Shown piece by piece: positions 1 through 5,785 of a DNA stretch of 13,781 nucleotides; the first letter of the stretch is position 1; the number at the start of each line of letters is the position of its first letter. The translations under genes and the position numbers were made by a program. Origin of the DNA: Ruminococcus sp. (GTDB lineage Bacteria; Bacillota; Clostridia; Oscillospirales; Ruminococcaceae); NCBI GenBank assembly GCA_014799675.1, contig JAAVHM010000143.1, positions 1-13,781 of the forward strand. Direction: 5' to 3'. The notes below the pieces were generated by a model. It made no database searches. It was not told where the DNA came from and saw nothing but the letters and a program-made list of their open reading frames with translations.

Positions 1-261
1 AGATTGTTACAAACCAATCTACCTTTAGGTTAGCGTAGCCTGAGGAGGTGGGAAGTAAGGAAAGTGAGAGCGCGAGAGAGAAAACCTAAGAGGGGAGGGG
101 GAGGCGGCGCGCGTCCAACAAATTCCATGAGCGCTCCCCCTCCCCTCTTTGGTTGTCTCGCTCGCACTTTGTGAACGACTAACAGTTACTGAAAAAGTCT
201 CCAAAATTCAAAGACAAACAAAACGTTACCCATAAAACAAGTTAATAAAATAAATGAAAAT
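1..261. other. Non-coding segment with long imperfect hairpin
   Basis: No convincing coding frame or RNA gene is seen here. The main structure is an imperfect inverted repeat. A perfect 16-base purine-rich arm (88-103, AAGAGGGGAGGGGGAG) is complementary to 134-149. Weaker pairing continues outward to AAAGTG at 61-66 against CACTTT at 165-170, leaving a loop of about 30 bases (104-133). A second small hairpin sits at 1-20 (AGATTG/CAATCT arms). The large hairpin lies about 90 bases past the stop of the minus-strand lipoprotein gene. It could end that transcript, but no T-tract of the usual kind follows it. Its function is unknown. Confidence 0.5.
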
Positions 262-1227
262 TTATTCCTCCGCGCCCTCATCGGCATTTTCGCCAACCTC
301 ATCTTCCCCGCTTGAACCGTCCCCGCGAATTTGCTCCAAAATATCATAAACAACCTTATCAAGCCGCGAGGTGGGGCGTTCTATCCTCTCCAGCATTTCC
401 TCGTCAAGGGTGATTATCCTGCCGTTTTCGACCGCGCTTAGTCCGCTTGGCAAGTTGTCTTCCGAAACGTTATAGGGAAGTATTATCCACTGGGGGTCAA
501 GCTCCGTAAGCTCCTCCTCCGTCAGGGAAATATCCTCCCTGTCCCCTGCGGCGTTTGTGCCGAAGCTTGAAAAGAAGCTCCCCGCAAAGGTGGAATCTGA
601 AGCCGCGGCAAGGTCGGGGGACATGATATACACAAAGCTTTCAACGGCGTCCTGCGCTTCAAACAGAGCGTTAAAAAGCGGCTTCAGGGCTTCTGCGGCG
701 GCATCGTCGCAGTCAAGACTTCCGCCGAAAACAGCGGCAATATCTCTGTAACAGGAGTAAAGCTCCTCAACGGAATCGGGGGCGGAGATTATCCAGACCC
801 GCGTTCCCGCGTTTTCTATCTGTGTGATATCTTTTTTCGCAATGGGACTGTGGGACACAAGAAGCCGCGGGTTTGCGGCGATCACAGCCTCAATGTCGGG
901 GTTTGCGGCAGAGCCGAGACTTACCTTGCTTTCCACATCAGCGGGGTAATCGCAGTAGCTGCTCCTGCCGATGATCTTATCGCCGTAGCCAAGCTGGCAG
1001 ATGATCTCGGTGATAGCGGGAGAAAGGCTCCCCACTGAGTCGGGCTGCTCCTTGAAAATAAGAGAACCCGCCGTAACGGGGTAAGGTCTTTCGGTGGCGG
1101 CAGTCTCCACGGTTGTGACGGGGACTTCCTCCTCTACCTCGGCGCAGCCACTCATCATTGCCGCCGAAGCAAGGCAGATACACAAAAGAATTTTTTTTAC
1201 AAATTTATACAAAACACAAACTTCCAA
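262..1227 (-). CDS. TroA/BtuF-type substrate-binding lipoprotein of an ABC importer
   Basis: This is probably the extracytoplasmic binding protein of an ABC importer for vitamin B12, a siderophore or a metal chelate. The N-terminus is a lipoprotein signal: a basic start, a hydrophobic stretch, and a lipobox MSGC with the lipidated Cys at residue 28. A mature domain of about 220 residues follows with the periplasmic-binding-protein-2 (PF01497) pattern: VGSLSPAITEIICQLGYGDKI, then SSYCDYP, then NPDIEAVIAANPRLLVSH. The last 20 residues are an acidic tail. The start is uncertain. The outermost in-frame start is a TTG at 1227 with no ribosome binding site; a TTG at 1212 has GGAAG 8 bases upstream and is probably better. 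A promoter lies just upstream at 1252-1280. No permease or ATPase gene lies in the window, so partners are off to the left or elsewhere. Substrate cannot be read from sequence alone. Confidence 0.85.
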   Translation of the reverse strand: MEVCVLYKFVKKILLCICLASAAMMSGCAEVEEEVPVTTVETAATERPYPVTAGSLIFKEQPDSVGSLSPAITEIICQLGYGDKIIGRSSYCDYPADVESKVSLGSAANPDIEAVIAANPRLLVSHSPIAKKDITQIENAGTRVWIISAPDSVEELYSCYRDIAAVFGGSLDCDDAAAEALKPLFNALFEAQDAVESFVYIMSPDLAAASDSTFAGSFFSSFGTNAAGDREDISLTEEELTELDPQWIILPYNVSEDNLPSGLSAVENGRIITLDEEMLERIERPTSRLDKVVYDILEQIRGDGSSGEDEVGENADEGAEE

Positions 1228-1251
1228 TACAATAATTTACATAATACTAAT

Positions 1252-1280
1252 AGTATAACATATTTTCGCGGGAATTACAA
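1252..1280 (-). promoter_or_regulatory. Sigma-A-type promoter of the binding-protein gene
   Basis: Read on the minus strand, TTGTAA (1280-1275) is followed after exactly 17 bases by TATACT (1257-1252), a good housekeeping promoter. Transcription would begin near 1245, leaving a leader of only about 20-30 bases. That leaves no room for a cobalamin riboswitch. A perfect palindrome, ATACTA-A-TAGTAT (1244-1256), overlaps the -10 box and the predicted start point and could be a repressor operator. Confidence 0.65.
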
Positions 1281-1330
1281 TACAAAAATAAACAAAAATT
1301 GATATTGCACTAATGACAGCCGCCCCGATA

Positions 1331-2212
1331 TTACAAATGCTTTAAATTGACACGATAAGCACGCATTTCCTCCTCGCTGTAATTTTCCAGAATACCGTCT
1401 ATTTCGGCAATAAGCTTTTCCTTGTCCGAGGGCAGACCGCCGTGAAGCATGAACATATTTGAAGCCCCAAGAGCCGCAAAATGTGTGCGTATTTCAAGCT
1501 TTTCTATAAGAGTACGCATTTCGGAAAGCTTTTCACGCTCGGTCTCCTCTTTCCAATTGCCGAGACAAATTTCATTGTACAGAGCCGAATTTTTATATAC
1601 CGTCAGCATGGAAGCCCCCACTATTTTGGGACTTAGGCAATTGAAAATCTCCGCGGTTTTTTCCGCGCCCTCAATGCCTTTCCCAAAGCCGCTTATACCT
1701 GTGAGATAGAAAAAATTGTACTCGATATTCGCATAGTCAAGCTTGCGGCATTGCGCTGTAATATCGGCGGCATGATATCCTTTGCTCATAAAATCGAGGG
1801 CGGGATCATCTCCCGTTTCAACGCCTATGGTTATTCTGTTGTAACCTACTGCCCGCAGTTCTTTCAGCTCGTCAATGCTTTTCGGGGTAATGTCCGTTAC
1901 TCTCGCAAAGCAGCCTATACTTGTCATTCTCTGCAAATACTGCTTTGCAAGGCGGGCGATTTCCTTTAGCCTTTCGGTACTCAAAACAAACGGATTTGCC
2001 CCTGTCAGGAAAAGTCTTGTTGTATCCGGAGCGAACGCGTACAATTCCCGCAAATCCTCCTCGATCTCGGAAATCGGGGACATTTTAAATTGCGGCACGT
2101 CGCTGTAAAGTGTGCAGAATTTGCATTTATTGTGAGTACAGCCCGCCGTGACCTGCAGCAGCGCAGACCAGGCTTCATAAGGGGGACGCCATACCGTACC
2201 TGTAAAGTGCAT
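1331..2212 (-). CDS. Radical SAM protein with CX4CX2C cluster motif
   Basis: A radical S-adenosylmethionine enzyme of unknown substrate, expected to be cytosolic and to carry a [4Fe-4S] cluster. The N-terminus reads GTVWRPPYEAWSALLQVTAG followed by CTHNKCKFC, so the cluster cysteines are 25, 30 and 33 with spacing CX4CX2C instead of the textbook CX3CX2C. Clostridial radical SAM proteins of this MxFxGxxxRPPxEA type commonly show this spacing. Later patterns (LTGANPF, TIGVETGDD, FFYLTGISGFGKG) fit a partial TIM barrel. No B12-binding or SPASM domain is seen; at about 293 residues it is nearly only the core domain. Start: the ATG at 2212 has AAAGGA 9 bases upstream. ATG codons at 2218 and 2239 are also in frame, but the first has a 3-base spacing and the second no ribosome binding site. 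The gene appears monocistronic. Confidence 0.82.
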   Translation of the reverse strand: MHFTGTVWRPPYEAWSALLQVTAGCTHNKCKFCTLYSDVPQFKMSPISEIEEDLRELYAFAPDTTRLFLTGANPFVLSTERLKEIARLAKQYLQRMTSIGCFARVTDITPKSIDELKELRAVGYNRITIGVETGDDPALDFMSKGYHAADITAQCRKLDYANIEYNFFYLTGISGFGKGIEGAEKTAEIFNCLSPKIVGASMLTVYKNSALYNEICLGNWKEETEREKLSEMRTLIEKLEIRTHFAALGASNMFMLHGGLPSDKEKLIAEIDGILENYSEEEMRAYRVNLKHL

Positions 2213-2268
2213 AAACATCAATCCTTTCGAGATTATCATATCACAGCGGAAATTATTTTACAAGTACG

Positions 2269-2300
2269 ATTATTTTTGATATATACTATTATTTTTGATA
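2269..2300. repeat. Two 13-bp direct repeats upstream of the radical SAM gene
   Basis: ATTATTTTTGATA occurs at 2269-2281 and again at 2288-2300, identical over 13 bases and 19 bases apart start to start. They lie 57-88 bases upstream of the radical SAM start. Phased identical repeats in a promoter region suggest a regulator binding site, but the sequence is AT-rich and no convincing -35/-10 pair was found beside them. Confidence 0.45.
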
Positions 2301-2324
2301 CCAACGCGAAAAAAGGATAGAAAT

Positions 2325-2405
2325 TGTAGGGGCGCATCCTGTATGCGCCCGTTTAAAATGTTCTGATACGGTGTGCAGCGGGCGGATATAGAATCCGCCC
2401 CTACA
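2325..2405. repeat. TGTAGGGGCG palindromic repeat, copy 1
   Basis: An 81-base intergenic element bounded by perfect terminal inverted repeats TGTAGGGGCG / CGCCCCTACA. Each half is itself a small hairpin (GGGCGCATcctgtATGCGCCC on the left, GGGCGGATatagaATCCGCCC on the right), so it can fold as two hairpins or one long one. It lies between the radical SAM and YhfC-like genes. Its right flank is shared with copy 5. Confidence 0.85.
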
Positions 2406-2438
2406 GAAACGTTGTTCCGCTAATTTAAAATTTATTAT

Positions 2439-2480
2439 CTTTATCGACAAACTGAGGACGGGAAATCAGATTTCCCGTCC
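2439..2480 (-). terminator. Hairpin terminator of the YhfC-like gene with conserved trailer
   Basis: A 10-bp perfect stem (GGACGGGAAA 2456-2465 with TTTCCCGTCC 2471-2480, loop TCAGA) begins 15 bases after the stop of the YhfC-like gene. On the minus strand it is followed by TCAGTTTGTCGATAAAG (2455-2439) instead of a run of T. The same trailer follows the hairpin after the EAL gene at 13283-13299. Confidence 0.65.
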
Positions 2481-2495
2481 CTTGACGTTCAAATA

Positions 2496-3320
2496 TTATT
2501 CCTCGTTTTTAGCGTTTTCAACAGAGCTTAAAAACGGGTCTGCAACAGCTTTCTTTTCGGGAGGAACGACCTGCTCTTTCATTCTAAGCGCAAAGATAAG
2601 AGCCGCGATACCTATTGCCGCGGAAACGATCATTGCGGCAACGGCATTGGGAAGCGCGCTTCCTATGCTGTAAAGAGTAAGCGTTCCAATTGCGGATAAA
2701 ATGCCGAGGGAAGCCTTGCCCGCGCATACGAACCGCATGACAAATACTGCCGCCGCCGCCAGAGCCGCCGCAAAAAAGACTGCGATCAGTATTTCTTGAG
2801 TGAGCGTCATTACCGTGTATTCCATAAAGGTAGCTTTAAGAATATTAACGGTTTCTTTGTCAATAGCTCCCATTTTGACCAATTGGGCGTACTGCAAGTC
2901 AAATGCGCCGCTGTTTATGTTGCCGAAAGTGATATATGTGCCGACAAACCCTATTGCCATGGTTACCGTATAGCCTGCTCCAAAACCAAGACCGCAGGAA
3001 AGCGCGGCATTAAAGGTACGAAGCTTCATGCAGGACTTTATGCACACACTCATAGCCAAAGCAAAGAGCACGCCCGTAATAATTGAGCTTACAATGCCGA
3101 CAGCAACGGTATTTCCTGCCAGAGCGGGAGCCGCAAAGCCGATAATTAAAGCAACTATACCCACTCCAAGCATTGCGATTATGTACGCAAGCACGCCTGC
3201 CCAGAAGCTTGACGCTTTTATCTTTCCCATTGCCATAAGGACTATGCCGCCGATTATCGGGACAAGTCCCGTTATTACTATGCCTATAAGAGATGCTGCT
3301 ATTACGCTTTGAGTTATCAT
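2496..3320 (-). CDS. YhfC-like polytopic membrane protein, predicted protease-dead
   Basis: A 274-residue membrane protein with about seven hydrophobic segments and a charged cytosolic tail (residues 247-274). The overall pattern, a small N-terminal helix pair, a central stretch ending in GLGFGAGYT (110-118) and four further helices, resembles the YhfC family (PF10086) of putative intramembrane metallopeptidases. In that family the matching stretch is usually GLGHGGxE, preceded by a Glu-rich EExxR motif. Here the protein contains no histidine at all, and the EExxR region reads TGVLFALAMSVC. If the family call is right, it cannot be a zinc peptidase. Start: ATG at 3320 with GGGGA 8-9 bases upstream and a strong promoter at 3371-3399. 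It is followed by its own hairpin and appears monocistronic. The family assignment is moderate; a generic small membrane protein remains possible. Confidence 0.6.
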   Translation of the reverse strand: MITQSVIAASLIGIVITGLVPIIGGIVLMAMGKIKASSFWAGVLAYIIAMLGVGIVALIIGFAAPALAGNTVAVGIVSSIITGVLFALAMSVCIKSCMKLRTFNAALSCGLGFGAGYTVTMAIGFVGTYITFGNINSGAFDLQYAQLVKMGAIDKETVNILKATFMEYTVMTLTQEILIAVFFAAALAAAAVFVMRFVCAGKASLGILSAIGTLTLYSIGSALPNAVAAMIVSAAIGIAALIFALRMKEQVVPPEKKAVADPFLSSVENAKNEE

Positions 3321-3370
3321 AAAAGATTTCCCCTTTCTATTTTATTGTACTAAGACAATGTTACAATTAC

Positions 3371-3399
3371 ATAATAGCATATTATAAATTATTTGTCAA
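3371..3399 (-). promoter_or_regulatory. Promoter of the YhfC-like gene
   Basis: On the minus strand, TTGACA (3399-3394) is a perfect consensus -35, then 17 bases, then TATTAT (3376-3371). Transcription should start near 3364, with a leader of about 44 bases. A short palindrome (TTGTA 3345-3349, TACAA 3362-3366, 12-base centre) lies at the predicted start point and could bind a repressor. Confidence 0.8.
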
Positions 3400-3406
3400 G
3401 CCCCTC

Positions 3407-3435
3407 TTGAAAAAATTATTGTTTAAGGTTATAAT
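3407..3435 (+). promoter_or_regulatory. Promoter of the sigma/anti-sigma operon
   Basis: TTGAAA (3407-3412), 17 bases, TATAAT (3430-3435): a near-consensus housekeeping promoter. Its -35 box is only 7 bases from the -35 box of the opposing promoter. Transcription from about 3442 would run through the palindromic repeat at 3460-3537 before reaching the sigma factor gene, giving a leader of 160-360 bases depending on the true start codon. Confidence 0.75.
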
Positions 3436-3459
3436 ATATGTTGGTGTTATAAATTTATA

Positions 3460-3537
3460 TGTAGGGGCGGATTCCATATCCGCCCGCCGCACATATTGTC
3501 GGTAATTCAACGGGCGGATACGGAATCCGCCCCTACA
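3460..3537. repeat. TGTAGGGGCG palindromic repeat, copy 2
   Basis: A 78-base copy with the same 10-base terminal inverted repeats. Its interior (CACATATTGTCGGTAATTCA) is identical to copy 4, so the two are close relatives. It sits inside the predicted 5' leader of the ECF sigma operon, where its hairpins would be transcribed. Confidence 0.85.
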
Positions 3538-3688
3538 GAACCGTTACCAAGGCAAAACAAAAATTTATTCACAAAATATTTACAGAAAGTTTTTAAGTAA
3601 AATGAAAAAAATCGGGCTTCTGAATTGTATTTATTACAGAGAATATCAATATTTCGGTTTTCTTATGAAAACCACTGGGGGAAATAAA

Positions 3689-4303
3689 ATGTATTCCGAA
3701 AATACCAACGGTTTCGGGACCGAGGGTCATACAATAAGTGAGACCACGTCCTTCGGCGAGAAACCGCCTCAAAGCGGCGCTCCTCCCCAAAATGGAGGGA
3801 CTATGTCTCAGGACTATATAAGGTACGTCCTTGATACATACTCACAGACGCTTATAAAGCTTAGCTACACCTACGTGCGGAACGTCTGCGACGCGGAGGA
3901 TATCGCGCAGGACGTATTCGTTGCCTTGCTGAAACGGGGCAAGCCCTTTGACAGCACGGAGCATGAAAAGGCGTGGCTTCTGCGGGCGGTCATAAACAAG
4001 AGCAAGAACCACCTGCGTTCGGGCTGGATAAAGCGTACCGTCTCACTGAATGACAACGCGGATTCCGAAACGGATAACTCAATGGACGAAAAAACACAGG
4101 TCATGGAGGCTGTACTGTCTCTTCCCGAAAAGTACAGGACGGTGATCCACCTGTTCTATTACAACGGTTACTCGATAAACGAAATTGCCGAAATTGTGGG
4201 CAAAAAGCCTGCGACTGTAGGCACTCTCCTTGCAAGGGGAAGAAGCTTGCTGAAAAACATGATGATAGGAGGTTTTGATGAAGATGAGCAAGTCGATCAA
4301 TGA
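3689..4303 (+). CDS. ECF-type RNA polymerase sigma factor
   Basis: Directs RNA polymerase to a small alternative regulon. Region 2 is seen in YVLDTYSQTLIKLSYTYVRN through DAEDIAQDVFVALLKR, followed by EKAWLLRAVINKSKNHLRS. Region 4 is LSLPEKYRTVIHLFYYNGYS with the helix-turn-helix INEIAEIVGKKPATVGTLLA. No region 1.1 or 3 is present. The start is ambiguous: ATG at 3602 (weak site), 3689 (GGGGG 7 bases upstream, chosen here) or 3803 (GGAGG 4 bases upstream). The 3803 start gives about 166 residues, the usual ECF length; the longer forms add a Ser/Thr/Gly/Pro-rich N-terminal extension with no recognised domain. The 3' end overlaps the next gene by 26 bases, so the two are probably translationally coupled. 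The downstream membrane protein is the likely anti-sigma factor. Target promoters cannot be named from this window. Confidence 0.9.
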   Translation: MYSENTNGFGTEGHTISETTSFGEKPPQSGAPPQNGGTMSQDYIRYVLDTYSQTLIKLSYTYVRNVCDAEDIAQDVFVALLKRGKPFDSTEHEKAWLLRAVINKSKNHLRSGWIKRTVSLNDNADSETDNSMDEKTQVMEAVLSLPEKYRTVIHLFYYNGYSINEIAEIVGKKPATVGTLLARGRSLLKNMMIGGFDEDEQVDQ

Positions 4304-5450
4304 TTATAAAGAAGCTATGGATAACATCAAAATTTCCGAAAGCTTTTACAAACGGACGGAAGTCCTGCTCACCGAAATGCCCGAGGTGAAGATAGAAAAG
4401 CGTCCCGTACTGAACGGCAGGAGGATATCCGCTGTAATCATGTCCGCGGCTGCCTGCGTTATATGCCTTTTCGGCGTAAAGCTTGCTGTTGACGGCAGAC
4501 AGGCGGGTATTGTTACGGAAACTATTGCCGATATGGACGGCGGAGAAACGGGCGATATTACGGAAACGGACAAAGAAGCGGACGAGCTTATTGACAATTT
4601 TGAAGAGTACGACGACGCAGGGATAATTGCCGAAAGCATTGAGCCTGACGTTTACACTCCCACAAGCGGCGAACCTGTTGCCGCCAATCCCGCAACAAGT
4701 CCCGACACAGAGGTCACAACGGCGGTAACAGCTCCCTCGGACACGCCCGCCGAAACTAAAACCACAGCCCCCGAACCCGAAACAAAAGCAACGACAACTG
4801 CCGCTTCGGAAAGCCGTGTTGTTCAGGGCATAGACCCGAATAAATCTTCCGCAAACGCGGTCTCAGAGCCAAATGATTCTGACGCGGACGAAGAACCTGC
4901 GGCAATGCCAAACCCTGGAGCTTACGGCGGCACAGGTACGGACGGCGTCGAAATTGAAGATGAGGAAGCCATTATGGACAGCGAAGAAGAATACGACGAA
5001 GTTTCCCCTGCCTCTGCTCAGACAACAAGCGACAAGCTTTTCAGCGAGCTTAGTCTTAACAATGTCACGGTGGATATTACCCCGTATTTCGATATGGGAA
5101 ACATCAAGTCGGGCGAGGGTACTGTAAAAATGAACGGCATGGACTTCAAGCCCATACTTGACCTTATCGCAGATATGGACTCCTCCGCAACAAAGATAAG
5201 CAACGGTTCGTTCACGTCGCTGTTTTCCATGATGATATACGACGAGAACATAGACCTTGAATTTTACAGCATTTATCTGACAAACCATGAGTCCGTCGTT
5301 ATAACAAAGCACAGTCCCGACGGAAGTCAGGTTCGGGCGACCTACGCCCTGCGCCGTGAATATTACGAAAATATCAGACATCAGCTTTTCCTGCTGTTCG
5401 GCGCGGAGAGCGATTATGAGCTGTTCACAAACCTCATAGGCGGAAAATGA
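4278..5450 (+). CDS. Probable membrane anti-sigma factor with long acidic linker
   Basis: A 390-residue single-pass membrane protein overlapping the ECF sigma gene by 26 bases, the typical position for its anti-sigma partner. Residues 1-49 are cytosolic and include the helical DNIKISESFYKRTEVLLTEM motif, like the N-terminal sigma-binding helices of Firmicutes anti-sigma proteins. Residues 50-70 form the membrane helix (SAVIMSAAACVICLFGVKLA). Residues 75-255 are a low-complexity Thr/Pro/Ala/Glu/Asp-rich linker outside the membrane. The last ~135 residues are a folded-looking domain with no family I recognise, possibly the sensor. Start: ATG at 4278 has AGGAGG 5 bases upstream; a TTG at 4275 and an ATG at 4284 are less well placed. 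A strong terminator follows at 5607-5646. The sigma partner role is inferred from position and layout, not from a recognised zinc-finger (ZAS) motif, which is absent. Confidence 0.75.
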   Translation: MKMSKSINDYKEAMDNIKISESFYKRTEVLLTEMPEVKIEKRPVLNGRRISAVIMSAAACVICLFGVKLAVDGRQAGIVTETIADMDGGETGDITETDKEADELIDNFEEYDDAGIIAESIEPDVYTPTSGEPVAANPATSPDTEVTTAVTAPSDTPAETKTTAPEPETKATTTAASESRVVQGIDPNKSSANAVSEPNDSDADEEPAAMPNPGAYGGTGTDGVEIEDEEAIMDSEEEYDEVSPASAQTTSDKLFSELSLNNVTVDITPYFDMGNIKSGEGTVKMNGMDFKPILDLIADMDSSATKISNGSFTSLFSMMIYDENIDLEFYSIYLTNHESVVITKHSPDGSQVRATYALRREYYENIRHQLFLLFGAESDYELFTNLIGGK

Positions 5451-5470
5451 ACGGGGAAGCCCCCGCGGGC

Positions 5471-5734
5471 TTGTTCTACCCCAAAGTTAAATACGATTTA
5501 TATTGACTTTATCAAGCCCCTATCAAGGGGCGGGTAAGTTGTACAAATCAATTAATTAGGTTTAAATGCTGTCCCCACAGCGTTTAGATAAACTTTTCCA
5601 AAACAAGAGCGCACTTAGTTCCCCCAGCTAAGTGCGCTCGATTTTTATTATATAGCAAATTGAAAACTGACCCGCCCCTTGATAGGGGCTTTGCATAGTT
5701 AAGATACATAGTATTTTACATTGGGGTAGAACAA
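5471..5734. repeat. Long inverted repeat flanking a terminator
   Basis: The left arm 5471-5535 and right arm 5670-5734 are inverted copies of each other over 65 bases, with roughly 55 matching by hand alignment. The inner 22 bases (5514-5535 against 5670-5691, including CCCCTATCAAGGGGCGGG) are perfect, and the outer 14 bases (TTGTTCTACCCCAA against TTGGGGTAGAACAA) are also perfect. The 134-base centre carries the terminator at 5607-5646. There is no coding frame inside, so this is a non-autonomous palindromic element or a large convergent-terminator structure. Confidence 0.8.
5607..5646 (+). terminator. Rho-independent terminator of the sigma/anti-sigma operon
   Basis: A perfect 12-bp stem, GAGCGCACTTAG (5607-5618) with CTAAGTGCGCTC (5628-5639), has a 9-base loop and is followed by GATTTTTATTA. 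It lies about 155 bases past the anti-sigma stop, at the centre of the long inverted repeat. Confidence 0.85.
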
Positions 5735-5752
5735 CGCAGCGCGGCGACCGCG

Positions 5753-5783
5753 CCCCAGCTAAGTGCGCTCGATTTTTTTTTTT
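5753..5783 (+). repeat. Orphan second copy of the terminator right half
   Basis: The 25 bases 5753-5777 are identical to 5622-5646: the loop end, the right stem arm CTAAGTGCGCTC and the start of the T-tract. Here a 12-base T-run follows. The left stem arm is missing next to it, so this copy cannot form its own hairpin, though the left arm at 5607-5618 could pair with it instead. It abuts the response-regulator stop codon. Confidence 0.75.
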
Positions 5784-5785
5784 AA

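Larger units (their letters stand above)
5451..5785. other. Convergent intergenic region, gene-free
   Basis: This 335-base region separates the plus-strand anti-sigma gene from the minus-strand response regulator. It holds the long inverted repeat 5471-5734, a strong plus-strand terminator, a 25-bp direct repeat, and two short GC hairpins: AAGCCC/GGGCTT (5457-5472) and GCGCGG/CCGCGC (5739-5753). On the minus strand the second of these is followed by TGCGTTGTTC and may help end the response-regulator transcript. No coding frame is credible. Confidence 0.7.

Noticed and set aside
1228..1330. Cobalamin riboswitch in front of the BtuF-like gene
   Set aside because: The promoter at 1252-1280 leaves a leader of only about 20-30 bases, and the gap holds no B12-box-like sequence.
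2325..2405. Palindromic repeat as the transcription terminator of the YhfC-like gene
   Set aside because: A separate hairpin at 2456-2480 lies closer to the stop codon, and the repeat also occurs in leaders and inside an operon, so termination is not its defining role.
4863..5381. Minus-strand open frame of 172 codons
   Set aside because: Antisense to the C-terminal domain of the anti-sigma candidate, with no start signal.
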